A DNA stretch of 64,000 nucleotides from Cherax quadricarinatus (GCF_038502225.1 NC_091391.1:2555652-2619651); one strand, 5' to 3'. Counted from the first letter of the stretch, positions 21,152-31,570 are shown. Numbers and translations: made by a program. Notes: generated by a model from the letters alone, not told the origin.

Positions 21152-21711
21152 ATGTACCTCAATGCACCACTCACCTTTTTTCCCTCATCAATTCTATGAT
21201 TAACCTCATCCTTCATAAATCCATCCGCCGACATGTCAACTCCCAAGTATCTGAAAACATTCACTTCTTCCATACTCCTCCTCCCCAATTTGATATCCAA
21301 TTTTTCTTTATCTAAATCATCTGATACCCTCATCACCTTACTCTTTTCTATGTTCACTTTCAACTTTCTACCTTTACACACACTCCCAAACTCATCCACT
21401 AACCTTTGCAATTTTTCTTTAGAATCTCCCATAAGCACAGTATGATCAGCAAAAAGTAACTGTGTCAATTCCCATTTTGAATTTGATTCCCCATAATTTA
21501 ATCCCACCCCTCTCCCGAACACCCTAGCATTTACTTCTTTTACAACCCCAGCTATAAATATATTAAACAACCATGGTGACATTACACATCCCTGTCTAAG
21601 ACCTACTTTTACCGGGAAGCATTCTCCCTCTCTTCTACACACCCTAACCTGAGCCTCACTATCCTCATAAAAACTCTTAACAGCATTTAGTAACTTACAA
21701 CCTATTCCATA

Positions 21712-21918
21712 TACAGTGGACCCCCGGTTAACAATATTTTTTCTCTCCAGAAGTATGTTCAGGTGCCAGTACTGACCGAATTTGTTCCCATAAGGAATAT
21801 TGTGAAGTAGATTAGTCCATTTCAGACCCCCAAACATACACGTACAAACGCACTTACATAAATACGCTTACATAATTGGTCGCATTCGGAGGTGATCGTT
21901 ATGCGGGGGTCCACTGTA
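21712..21918. mobile_element. MITE family M1
   Basis: CAGTGGACCCCCG ends and TA flanks; inserted in LINE copy 2 between tatggaata and the continuing reading frame. Same body as 9752, 59207 and 60231. Confidence 0.92.
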
Positions 21919-22143
21919 CTTGCAACATCTGCCACATTGCTCCTCTATCCACTCTATCATATGCCTTTTCTAAATCCATAAATGTAATAAAAGCTTCCTT
22001 ACCTTTATCTAAATACTGTTCACATATATGCTTCAAGGTAAACACTTGATCTACACATCCCCTACCCACTCTGAAGCCTCCTTGCTCATCCGCAATCCTA
22101 CATTCTGTCTTACCTCTAATTCTTTCAATTATTATTATTATTA

Positions 22144-22500
22144 GGTTGAAGGGAGGGGGTGAAGGAGGTTTTGTGTGCGAGGGGCTTGGACTTCCAGCAG
22201 GCATGCGTGAGCGTGTTTGATAGGAGTGAATGGAGACAAATGGTTTTTAATACTTGACATGCTGTTGGAGTGTGAGCAAAGTAACATTTATGAAGGGGTT
22301 CAGGGAAACCGGCAGGCCGGACTTGAGTCCTGGAGATGGGAAGTACAGTGTCTGCACTCTGAAGGAGGGGTGTTAATGTTGCAGTTTAAAAACTGTAGTG
22401 TAAAGCATCCTTCTGGCAAGACAGTGATGGAGTGAATGATGGTGAAAGTTTTTCTTTTTTGGGCCACCCTGCCTTGGTGGGAATTGGCCAGTGTGATAAT

Positions 22501-22510
<10 letters not shown>
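22144..22510 (+). mobile_element. RTE-like LINE subfamily 2, C-terminus and 3' UTR
   Basis: Starts in the final codons (gggggtgaaggaggttttgt, ggacttccagcagg) and runs through a 3' UTR with gcagtttaaaaactgtagtg and tctggcaagacagtg, ending gggccaccctgccttggtgg and an A/AAT tail. These 3' UTR blocks match the LINE at 52240-53475 rather than copy 1, so they define a second subfamily. It abuts LINE copy 2 head on, separated only by an (ATT)n tract. Confidence 0.85.
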
Positions 22511-22540
<30 letters not shown>

Positions 22541-22556
<16 letters not shown>

Positions 22557-22694
22557 TTAGGGAACTGGAGCACAGATCCAATTCCCTAGATCAAGAGCCC
22601 CTCACCAGCGTCAAGGAACATTGACGCTGGTGAGGGGCTCTTGATCTAGGGAATTGGATCTGTGCTCCAGTTCCCTAAATTAATAATAATAATA
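22541..22694. repeat. Perfect hairpin, ~74-bp arms, 6-base loop
   Basis: The sequence from the ATT tract through ggaactggagcacagatcc ... ccagcgtcaa (to 22614) is repeated exactly inverted from ttgacgctgg at 22621 to 22694. The loop is ggaaca. It lies in the microsatellite tail of the preceding LINE fragment. Confidence 0.93.
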
Positions 22695-22840
22695 AGTATT
22701 ACAGTAATAATAATGAGGAGGAGCTTCAGAACACCACCACTAGTTGGCGTAGCATACTGTTTACCTTGCGGAGGAAGCATTTTTGTCGTGCTTTGTTTGC
22801 ATTTTTTACAGTTATTTGGCCAAATTTCTTTTTTCTAACC

Positions 22841-23120
22841 ATAGGTCCCAAGAAATTAAGTGCAAAGAACAGTGCTGAGAAGAAAAAGAGGATGATTTCC
22901 ATGGAATTAATCCTTAAACTATCCAAACACAGATCTATGTTTGCATGGCTAGCGCTCCGAATGTAGATCTCTGTTTTTTACTTGCTTTCAAATGTAAAAA
23001 AAAAAAATGTAGATCTATGTTCGGAGTGCTAGCGGTGCAAACGTAGATCTACGCTTGGACAGTTTAAGGGTTAAAGCATGAAATCATAGATAAACAAGCG
23101 AAGTGTGCGGGTTGTGGGTT
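22841..23120 (+). pseudogene. Tigger-type transposase N-terminus, second arm
   Basis: Reads GPKKLSAKNSAEKKKRMISM then EL, is interrupted by a TTAA MITE (22907-23074), and resumes KHEIIDKQ before decaying. The usual ATG is ATA here. It is the inverted partner of 19500-19686 and encodes the basic start of the helix-turn-helix region only. Confidence 0.7.
22907..23074. mobile_element. TTAA-flanked piggyBac-like MITE
   Basis: TTAA at both ends, terminal repeats ccttaaactatccaaacaca and, complemented, cccttaaactgtccaagcg, with gtagatctacg-type subterminal palindromes. It interrupts the Tigger coding fragment exactly at its TTAA. Confidence 0.9.
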
Positions 23121-23472
23121 GAGGGGGAATTGGAGGAAGCTCGCTCGTAACTCGGATGTTGGCTCGTATCTCAAAAAACTTGTATGTTGGGACAATCATA
23201 AGTTGAGATTCCGCTGTACGTATTTTTAAATGTTTATACAGGAGTGTACTGTATATTGCAATAAACAGAATAGAGGAAATCAGTTCTAATATACATTATT
23301 TAGGTATGAATACTGATCAGAGAGCCCGCTGTAAGTCTGAGGCATCGGTTAATGAGTACGTCACTAAGTGAGGAGAGCCTATACTCAATTCTTTACCTTC
23401 ACTTTCATTAATATTGATATCTTAGTGTTTGATAATACGTATTAAATTCTTTACCTTCGCTTCCAGTACTAT

Positions 23473-23880
23473 TAACCCATTAACTGTCCAAACGTTGATC
23501 TACGTTTTTACTGTTAGCGCTCCAAATATTTTGAATTTCTGTTTCTTTTTTTTTTTTAAATAAGGAGGGCAATTTTTGTATGTGCAATAAGCCCAAAGAA
23601 AAAAAAAGTTAGGGTCAGTACTGACTGAGATATAAGGCTGCAAAGTTGGCACTGGATACTCACCTGCTGGCAACATGGAGTCCTGCTGCTTGCAGAAATG
23701 TTGCCAGTATACCTTTTTTTCTCATATTTTTTTAATTTAATTCTCTTTGTTCTGATAATTACAATTTGTAGTAGTTCTTGTGATTTTATAGCTAATCTTT
23801 GTTCTGACACTAATATTACGTATGGAAATAGTAAGCAAACAGTCACAATCACACAGACCGGGCTGCAGGGTCATTGCCCC
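23473..23880 (+). mobile_element. piggyBac-like element fragment (ACTGTCCAAACG family)
   Basis: TTAA and actgtccaaacgttgatcta start the element; inside are ggtcagtactgactgagata, gcaacatggagtcctgctgc and gttgccagtatac. The same order is found at 42800-43160, 44375-44596 plus 45254-45420, and, with changes, just inside the left ends of both piggyBac copies (31760 and 55340). I therefore take it as piggyBac 3'-terminal sequence. Confidence 0.65.
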
Positions 23881-23948
23881 TGAAATCCTCTCCAGGTATA
23901 CACTGTAAGGTGAACATTTTTACCTGCCTTGGTTGCATAAAATTGTCT

Positions 23949-24154
23949 AGAAATATGTATTTTTTTTTTAACACAGCAGTTTCCCACCAAGGCAGGGTGA
24001 CCCACGAAGAAACAAAAACCCAAAAAGAAAAAAACTTTCATCATCATTCAACACTCTCACCATCACTCATACCTAATCACTGTCTTTGCAGAGGCACTCA
24101 GATACAACAGTTTAGACATCCCTTCAAACTGCCAATATACCAAACCCCTCCTTT
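23949..24154 (-). mobile_element. RTE-like LINE 3' tail, cut at a TTAA
   Basis: Minus-strand 3' UTR from poly-T through tcccaccaaggcagggtgac and aactttcatcatcattcaac to aaacccctccttt, where a piggyBac-type element begins at TTAA. Confidence 0.85.
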
Positions 24155-26104
24155 AACCCTTCGACTGTTTTGGTTGTATATATACGTCTTACGAGCCACC
24201 GTTTTTGATGTATATATACTCATAAATTCTAGCGGCTTCAAATCAAGCAGGAGAAAGCTGGTAGGCCCACATGTGAGAGAATGGGTCTGTATGATCAGTG
24301 TGCACCATATAAAAAAAATCCTGCAGCAAGCAGTGGATAATGAGAAAAAAAAGAGACCGTTTTTTTAATTAACCCTTTCGGGGTTTCGGCCATACTAGTA
24401 CGGCTTATGCACCAGGGTTTTTGACGTACTAGTATGCATAAATTCTAGCACCCTCAAATCTAGCAAGAGAAAGCTGGTAAGCCTACATATGAAAGAATGG
24501 GTCTATGTGGTCAGTGTGCGTATTATAAAAAAAAATCCTGCAGCACACAGTGCGTAATGAGAAAAAAAACTTTGCACTGTATTTTCGTATGGTATTTATT
24601 GTTGTATTCTAGTTTTCCTGGTCTCATTGTATAGAATGGAAGACATATTACAGAAATTGAAATGATTTCGACTGGTTTTACAATGAAAAGTACCTTGAAA
24701 TTGAGCTCAAAGTAACAGAAATGTTTGATTTTTACCAAAGTTCAAATGTAAACAAATCATGCCAAGCGTCCAATCCACGTTAACTGATGAGTCTAATATT
24801 CTTTCACAAGTGCGCCGATATTATTTATACCATTTCTACACTAATGTAGTAGTCTGCATAACAGTAAATCTTATTATTTTTGTGAGAATAAAAAATCAAA
24901 GTGGAAAGCAAAAGAAATGTAAGAGGGGCCTGGGGACGTGACTAATGAACAGAGGAAATGTTATTTTAGTGCCAGGAATGTCTTTCTTGTTTATTCTGGA
25001 CCCTATTTGGAAATTGTCATCTTTTGAAATTTGTGTGAAATTGGCAAAATTGCTAAATTCTGACCATTTTATTGGATAGTTGAAATCGGTAAATGGATGG
25101 TTTCTTGTGCTCATTCAATAGAAAAAATGGAGTTCTAGCGAAATAGTTATGATTTTTGTCGACTAGTACACTGGAATTGGCCGAAAATAGGGCTCAAAGT
25201 GGGCAAAATCGCCAATGCGTAAACATCGTCGAGACTGCTAACTTTGCGAGAGCATAATTTCGTAAGTTTTCCATCAAATTTCATACTTTTGGTGTCATTA
25301 TGATTGGGAAAAGATTCTCTATCTTTTCATAAGAAAAAATTATTATTATTTTTTTTTAATTTTGGCGACCCTGAGAACAAGTCTCTGAGAGGGCCTGGGA
25401 ACCCTCAAAGGGTTAAAATGCCGACTTTGTGGTCTATTTTTGTATAATATTTATGGTTGTATTCTTGTTTTCCTGGTCACATTTGATAGAATGGAAAACA
25501 TATTATAGAAATAGAGGTGATTTTGATTGGTTTTACTGCGAAAAGAATCTGGAAATGGAGCTCAAAGTAGGGGAAATTTTTTATTTTTGCCGATGTTCAA
25601 AAGTAAACAAATGATGTCATTTTCCAATAAATGTCCAAGTAGCCGTTCTAATATGCGGTCATAAATGGGTTGACATTATTTATACAATTATTACAGTATT
25701 GCAGTAGTCTACATATCAGTAAATCTTCTATTTTTTGTTTGAATAAAAATTCAAAATAGAAAGCAAGAGTAATATCAGAGGGGTCTGGAGACGTGACTGA
25801 TGAACAAAGAAAATGTTATTTTAGAGCCAGGAATGTCTGCATTGTTGATTCTGGACCCGATTTTGAAATTGTCATATTTTTTGATTTTCATGAAATTGGC
25901 CAAACTCGACTGGAACAATGGAATTGGCCCAAAATGGGGTTCAAAGTGGGTAAAATTGCTGATGCATAAATATCGCCAAGACTGCTAACTTCATGAGAGC
26001 ATAATTCCTTAAGTTTTCCATCAAATTTCGTGCTTTTGGTTTTATTACCTTTGGAAAAAGATTATCATTTCAGGCAGACAAATGTACTAATGCTTATGCA
26101 CTAC
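24153..26104 (+). mobile_element. Non-autonomous piggyBac-like element with a nested sister
   Basis: The outer element starts TTAACCCTTCGACTG at 24153, is interrupted at TTAA 24369-25416 by a second member, and resumes with gccgactttgtggtctattt up to about 26100. Interior blocks (tcctgcagca, taatgagaaaaaaa, gatagaatggaa, gtaaacaaat) match 24369-25416, 26105-27138 and 27181-28249. There is no transposase frame. The right terminus is lost or overwritten by the next element. Confidence 0.75.
24369..25416 (+). mobile_element. Non-autonomous piggyBac-like element, complete, ~1.04 kb
   Basis: TTAA at both ends; termini TTAACCCTTTCGGGGTT and, complemented, TTAACCCTTTGAGGGTT. The first ~170 bp, including the palindromic tactagtacg blocks, match the right end of piggyBac copy 1 (37290-37459), so it is probably mobilised by that family's transposase. 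The remaining ~700 bp have no counterpart in copy 1. Confidence 0.88.
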
Positions 26105-27138
26105 TTAACCCTTTTAGGGTCCAGAGCCCAGATCCTGAACTTGCTCTCAGGGTCGAAAAATTAAAAAAAAAAAAAAAAGTTATGAAATGATAGAGAATCT
26201 TTTCCCTATGGTAATGATACCAAAAGTATAAAATTTGATGGAAAAGTTATGGAATTATGCTCTCGCGAAGTTAGCGGTCTCAACAATATTTACGCATTGG
26301 CGATTTTGCCCACTTTCAGCCCTATTTTCAACCAATTCCAATGTACCAGTCAACTAAAATCATAGCTATTTTGCTAGAACTCCATTTGTTCTATCGAATG
26401 AGTACAAGAAACTGCCCATTTACCAATTTCAACTACCCAATGAAATGGTCAAATTTGGCAGTTTGGCCAATTTCACAAAAATTTCAAAAGATGCCAATTT
26501 CAAAATAGGGTCCAGAATAAACATCACAGACATTCCTGGCACTAAAATAACATTTTCTGTGTTCATCAGTCATGTCTCAGGCCCCTCTGATATTACTCTT
26601 GCTTTCCATTTTGAATTTTTATTCTCACAAAAAATAGAAGATTTACTGTTATGCACACTACTGCATTATTGTAAAAATGGTATAAATAATATCAGCGTAT
26701 GTATGAAAGAATATTAGACTCGCCAGTTGATGTGTATTGGACATGTGGTGTCATTTGTGTACTCTTGAACATCGGCAAAAAAGCGAACATTTCCGCTATT
26801 TTGAGCTCAATTTCTAGGTACTTTTCATTGTGAAACCAATCAAAATCATCTCTGTTTCTGTAATATATCTTCCATTCTATCAAATGAGACCAAAAAAATG
26901 AGAACACAACTATAAATGCCATACAAAACTACACTGCAAAGTTGCTGTTCTAAACTAAAAACATGGTTGGAGTGTTTTTTTTCTCATTACGCACTGTGTG
27001 CTGCAGAATTTTTTTTTATACTGTGCACACTGACCACAGACCCATTCTTTCATATGTAGGCCTACCAGCTTTCTTCCACTTGATTTGAAGGCGCTAGAAT
27101 TTACGTATACAAGTACGGCGCCTACCCTGAAAGGGCTA
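26105..27138 (-). mobile_element. Non-autonomous piggyBac-like element, inverted
   Basis: Begins TTAACCCTTTTAGGGTCC at 26105 and ends ccctgaaagggctag near 27138, where the terminal TTAA has decayed to CTAG. Its interior is the reverse complement of 24369-25416. The frame 26445-26717 is a by-product of this conserved interior. Confidence 0.82.
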
Positions 27139-27180
27139 GAACTAGACATAGGTTATGGAGTGGTACATTTTAATTATTCA

Positions 27181-28249
27181 TTAACCCTTTCAGGGTCCGT
27201 CTCGTGGATCTACGGCTTTACGTTCAGGGTCCAAACCATAGATCTACGTCATGAGCTCAGCTCACTCTGATAAACTGTGAGTGGTGCATTTGGGTCTAGA
27301 TATGAGAGAATACATCTATGTGGTATGTGTGTACCACATAAAACAAATCCTGCAGCACACAGTGTATAATGAGAGAAAAAAAGCTGAGACCATGATTTTC
27401 GATTAAAACAGCGACTTTGCAGTGTTTTTTCGTATGTTTTTTATAGTTGTATTTGCAATTCCTTGGTCTCATTTGATAGAATGGAAGACATATTACAGAA
27501 ATAGAGATGATTTTGATTGGAAATGGCTTGAAACTGAGCTCAAAGTAGCGGAAATGTTAAATTTTTGCCGATGTTCAAGAGTAAACAAATGACCTCACAT
27601 TAATACACGCCAGCTGGTGGGTCTAATATACATTCACAAATGTGGTGATGATATTTATACAATTATTACAATATTGCATAACAGTAAATCTTCTATTTTT
27701 TGGTTTGAATAAAAATTCATTATGTGAATAAAAAATCAAAATGGAATTTATTTGTAAAGCCTCAAAACATAACTAATGAACAGAGGAAATGTTAGTTTAG
27801 TCCCAGGAATACCTACATTGTTTATTCTGGACCCTATTTTGAAATTGGAGTATTTTGAACTTTGTGTTAAATTGGCCAAATTACCAATTTCTGATCACTT
27901 TATTTTGTAGTTGAAACAGTTGACTTGGCGATTTCTTGTGCTCAATCGATAGAATAGAAGTAATACTAGTGAAATAGCAAAGAATTTGGTCGACTGAAAT
28001 AATGTAATTGGTCTAAAATGGGAGTCAAAGTCGGCAAAATCGCCGATTCATAAATATCGCTGACACATCAAAATTTGCGAGAGCATAATTTCGTCAATTT
28101 TCCATCAAATTTCGTACTTTTTGTTTTACTACCTTCACAAAAAAAATCTCTACCATTTCATAAGAAAAAATAAAAAAAAAATTTTTTTTAATATTCTTGG
28201 ACACTGGGGCACCACTTCAGATTTTGGCATTGGACCCTGAAGGGGTTAA
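27181..28249 (+). mobile_element. Non-autonomous piggyBac-like element, complete, ~1.07 kb
   Basis: TTAA 27181-27184 and 28246-28249; termini TTAACCCTTTCAGGGTCC and, complemented, TTAACCCCTTCAGGGTCC. Both ends match piggyBac copy 2: the left end matches 58080-58150 (gtagatctacgg-type blocks) and the right end (gtgccccagtgtccaag on the complement) matches 55236-55258. It is thus an internally replaced relative of copy 2. Confidence 0.88.
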
Positions 28250-28362
28250 AGGGTTAAAATATTTTTAACATGCAGTAATGTGTCATAATACTTGATGGTG
28301 TAATTCTACACTTAAATATTGTAGTGTGTGAGTTACATGGCTTGATGTATGTGTACATTGCC

Positions 28363-28574
28363 TTAACCCTTAAACAGTCCAAACAGATCGACGTTCAAAT
28401 CCATAGTGCTTCAAAAGTAGATCTACGTTTTTTTACATATTTTCGAACATAACAAAAAAACAAATGTAGATAAAAGTTTTTTTACACATTTTCAAATGAA
28501 AAAAAAGATCTACATTTTTTTACATTCAAATGTTGAAAAAACGTATATATACGTTTGGACCATTTAAGGGTTAA
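28363..28574. mobile_element. TTAA-flanked piggyBac-like MITE
   Basis: TTAA at both ends, termini cccttaaacagtccaaac and, complemented, cccttaaatggtccaaacg. It is the reverse complement of 10329-10540. Confidence 0.9.
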
Positions 28575-28924
28575 ATACACAAATAACCCGTACATAGGAG
28601 TCTAAAACTTATGATGATGTTTCAGACAAAAGCATCATCATATGTTGCACATATACAGACTCGAAGCAGATATTCACTCCTCGAAATCTCAGCATTATGT
28701 ACACAAGAGGCTTCATGCAATAATAGTCACTGGTTTACAGAACAGTGGTTTAATAGCATTGCAAAAATATTTCTCAGTGTTTATATACTATTGAAACACA
28801 TAGCTTTATCTTTGTTTTGATGATTCCTAGCATGTGTACACATAAGTAGATGCTAGTAATGCACAACTGCATCTGTACTGGATTCAGTCATTCTAACACT
28901 TATAAAAAAAAAATTCTTGCTCCA
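28575..28924. other. No feature recognised
   Basis: AT-rich sequence with short chance frames; no splice pair, repeat match or terminus was seen. Confidence 0.4.
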
Positions 28925-29107
28925 TATTTTTTATTTTTTTTTTTTATCACACTGGCCGATTCCCACCAAGGCAGGGTGGCCCGAAAAAGAAAAACTTTCA
29001 CCATCATTCACTCCATCACTGTCTTGCCAGAAGGGTGCTTTACACTACAGTTTTTAAACTGCAACATTAACACCCCTCCTTCAGAGTGCAGGCACTGTAC
29101 TTCCCAG
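28925..29107 (-). mobile_element. RTE-like LINE subfamily 2, 3' tail
   Basis: Poly-T, then cactggccgattcccaccaa, tcaccatcattcactccatc, agtttttaaactgcaac and gtgcaggcactgtacttccc on the minus strand: the subfamily 2 3' UTR, 5'-truncated. Confidence 0.9.
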
Positions 29108-29734
29108 TGTTTAATTCAACCCATCCATCTGAGAGTATTTTTGTCTCACACTGACTGCAATACACTTTAATTCATTTTGCTTTTGTTAACTCATTAAAAC
29201 CTGTAAATTTTTTTACACTCTGCCTGCAATTGCCTTTTTGCTTTCTTTTCAGAAATTCTTGTGTACTGCCCTACCTCACACCAGTCAACTTTTTATTTTT
29301 ATATACCCTGGTGACTACTAAGCCCTTAGGGATCATCTAGCACCCTGAAAGGGGATTCAATCAGGTTTTATCCCTTATGTGTAAATATTGCCACATACTG
29401 TGATTAACTCAGCTATTTTGCATGATACATTGGTCAGTTGCCAGTTCATTGGTTTGAGCTGACATATACCAAATTAAAGGTGGTTATTAGTGGCACACCT
29501 ACATTTTTGGGGCCCTGAAGCTTGAACTGTTTTTGGGGGCCCCATCGCAACCCATTGTCATACAGAAGACCCAAAATTTTTAAGCAGTGTGGACTAAAAT
29601 CACTTCTGGGGCCCCTATAGTATTAGGAGGGGGCCTCTGAAGCTTAAGTTTCAGTAGTTTTATAGTAGATCCATCCCTGGTGGTCATTTATCTGATATGG
29701 TCGGTTGTTTCAACATCAGACGTAAAAATTTGGA
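29108..29734. other. No gene recognised
   Basis: Contains no long frame and no match to other parts of the window. A G-rich stretch near 29510-29650 (ggggccc repeats) is noted only as low complexity. Confidence 0.4.
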
Positions 29735-31153
29735 TAAGTAAGTAAGTAAGTAAGTTTATTCAGGTATACACAAATACAGTTACATAGAATTATCATATAT
29801 AACCAGGATAACCCAAAAAAGTCAGACAGAGTGACTTATTTCCATTGGGGTCCTTTTGCCTTATTATTATAGTATAAAGGTTATAATATTTTCTTATTGT
29901 TCTACAATGAAGATAACATCTTATTATCATACTAAAAAGACTATCTGCGACACCAAGGTCATTAAGACTATCTACAATACGAGGGTCATTACAAGGAATA
30001 AGGTAAAATTTACACGTATGTTAGCTAAAAAATAGAAAATCATTCCCCTCCCTTTCTGTAGCTACATTCATCAGACACCTTTTGGCACTCTTCTTGAACT
30101 GGTTCACGCTATGACTGGCTTTGACATGTGCGGGTAGTCTGTTCCATTCCTTTATTGCTGTACAATAAAAGGTGTTTGAAGCCTGGCCACTGACTGTGGG
30201 TACTACAAAGTTGTGCTCTCTCCCCCTAGTTCTATGATTGCTTTGGTTCCCAACCTTGACAAAATTGACAGCAAGATATTCTGGACATTGCTTGTGAGCA
30301 ATTTTATAAACATGATTTAGCTTCAGTTGTTTTACTCTGTCTTCAACATTCAGCATATCCAACTGCTGTAATTCATCCTGGCCTACATGTTCTCTTGGTC
30401 CCAGCCCCAGGATGAATCTTACGATTTTGTTCTGGGTGATTTGCAGTCTATCTTTCAGTTTTTTTTGTCAAGGCAGAGTACCAAGAAGAGCAAGCGTAAT
30501 CCATATGGCATTGTATAAGGGCTAGACATAGAGTCCTGCGAGCCTCAGTAGGTAGACACTGTGCTTGTCTATACAGGAACTTCAGTCTGGCATTCGCTTT
30601 CTTTACTACACTGTTCCCTATCAATTCTCCTGACATGCATGGGTCAAAGGGGATTCCCAAATATTTTACTGATGAAACCAAAGTGATGGGCTCCCCATTA
30701 CATTGAACATTAAAATTATTTACCCTTCTCAGTTTATGTTTCGTGCCAAAGAGAATGGCTTCAGTTTTCCCTAGGTGTAATGATAGTTTGTTGTCTACTA
30801 ACCATTTGCTGCAGGACTCCAGTTCCAGTGTTAAGACATTAGCAATATCTTGTGGGTCTTTACCTGACACTAACAGAGCACTGTCATCTGCATACAGTAG
30901 GAGTTTGCACTTGACACTGATAGGCATATCATTGACATAACATAAGAATAATAAGGGACCCAGAATACTACCTTGGGGAACTCCACATGTTATCGGCAGG
31001 GGTTCTGATTCTGTTTTGTTGATTTTGACTATTTGTCTCCTGTTGCTAAGGTAGGACTTAAACCAGTCTACAGAACCTATACCGATAGTTTGAAGTTTAT
31101 TACATAATATATTGTGGTTGACAGTATCGAAGGCCTTTTGCAGGTCTAAAACA
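29735..31153 (-). mobile_element. 5'-truncated Jockey/CR1-type LINE with (TTAC)n tail
   Basis: Minus strand, 3' end at the (AAGT)n tract 29738-29753. The 5' end is cut inside the reverse transcriptase at LQKAFDTVNH. It is a different family from both RTE and the CR1-like element at 39988. Confidence 0.88.
30021..31153 (-). pseudogene. LINE reverse transcriptase, C-terminal ~375 codons
   Basis: From 31153 downward the frame reads AFDTVNH (motif A), GVPQGSILGPLLFL (motif B) and LLLYADDSALLVSG (YADD, motif C), then SLHLGKTEAILFG, VKYLGIPFD and the post-RT helices. The frame breaks in an eight-base T run at about 30461-30468 and resumes as LDMLNVEDRVKQLKL to a stop at 30021. All catalytic Asp residues present in this portion are intact. 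Endonuclease and the front of the RT are missing through 5' truncation, normal for such elements. The single break in a homopolymer may be a sequencing error. Confidence 0.9.
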
Positions 31154-31212
31154 TTTCACTGTACTCGTAAATAAAAGTTTTGTATTTAAAAAAAAATGGT
31201 ATCTTTTTTCAG

Positions 31213-31319
31213 GGAGATTAGACAGAAATAGAGTCGTGGGAGTACCTCTGCGTGCCAGACAATCTCCCTCTTTCGTTGATTTAAGAGTCACTACATTATG
31301 AAGCTCATCTGTGATATAG
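31213..31319 (+). other. Possible exon between strong splice signals
   Basis: atcttttttcag precedes 31213 and GTGAGT begins at 31320, so a 107-bp exon is possible. Only one frame is open for long: RLDRNRVVGVPLRARQSPSF then VDLRVTTL and a stop. If it is spliced to the phase-0 exon at 9011-9136 the frame would instead close after two codons. It is not repeated elsewhere in the window. Function unknown. Confidence 0.25.
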
Positions 31320-31499
31320 GTGAGTGATAGACAGTCAGTACTGATACATTTGCTGATGAGTGATAGACAGTACTGATACATATAATGGTAGGTAAGTGGA
31401 AAACAGATGGTAATGTATGTGTTGTGGTAGGTAAGTGGTAGATAAGTGGTAGACAACCAGTACTCTACATTTTATTAATGGTACACAGTACCATCCAGG

Positions 31500-31570
31500 A
31501 AAAATTTTAATTTTTCTTTTTAGGTCACCCTGCCTTAGTGAGATACAGCCAGTGTGTTGAAAAAATATAC
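31500..31570 (+). mobile_element. RTE tail fragment
   Basis: tttttctttttaggtcaccc, tgccttagtgagatacagcc and gtgtgttgaaaaaat: only the terminal ~70 bp of the RTE family. Confidence 0.8.

Larger units (their letters stand above)
19858..22133 (-). pseudogene. RTE-like LINE copy 2, reverse transcriptase to 3' end
   Basis: Minus strand, from poly-T at 19860 (3' end) to 22133. It keeps motif A (FMDLEKAYDRVDR) near 21955, motif B (LRQGCVMSPWLFNIFIAGVV, with Ala for Asp) near 21590, motif C as LLFADHTVLM (His replacing the second catalytic Asp) near 21450, and the GRGRPQKGW C-terminus near 20320. It is cut twice: by a complete RTE derivative (20683-21151) and by MITE M1 (21712-21918). It lacks the endonuclease and the 5' half. 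The FADD to FADH change alone would kill the enzyme. Confidence 0.9.
18655..23218. mobile_element. Tigger/pogo-like element carrying later insertions
   Basis: Bounded by TA and inverted ends: CAGTGGAACCTTGACTTA at 18657 and, complemented, CAGCGGAATCTCAACTTA at 23216. Two inward pieces (18657-19830 and 22695-23216) are inverted copies of one another, each with the start of a Tigger transposase, so the element is a head-to-head inverted derivative. It was then hit by RTE LINE copy 2, a short RTE tail, a second RTE fragment, a hairpin and a TTAA MITE. Confidence 0.75.
18492..23383. mobile_element. MITE family M3 split by a Tigger element
   Basis: The left part (18492-18656: acagcctctcctcccttaac, ctaagtgaggagcatactg) and right part (23219-23383: gtgtactgtatattgcaata, ctaagtgaggagagcc) together equal the intact M3 copies at 54864-55186 and 63011-63335. 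The break is at a TA, where the Tigger element is inserted. Confidence 0.85.

Noticed and set aside
24896..25114. Conserved minus-strand frame (similar plus-strand frame at 26445-26717)
   Set aside because: Both are the same interior block of a non-autonomous element in opposite orientations; stops differ between copies and no protein family is recognised.
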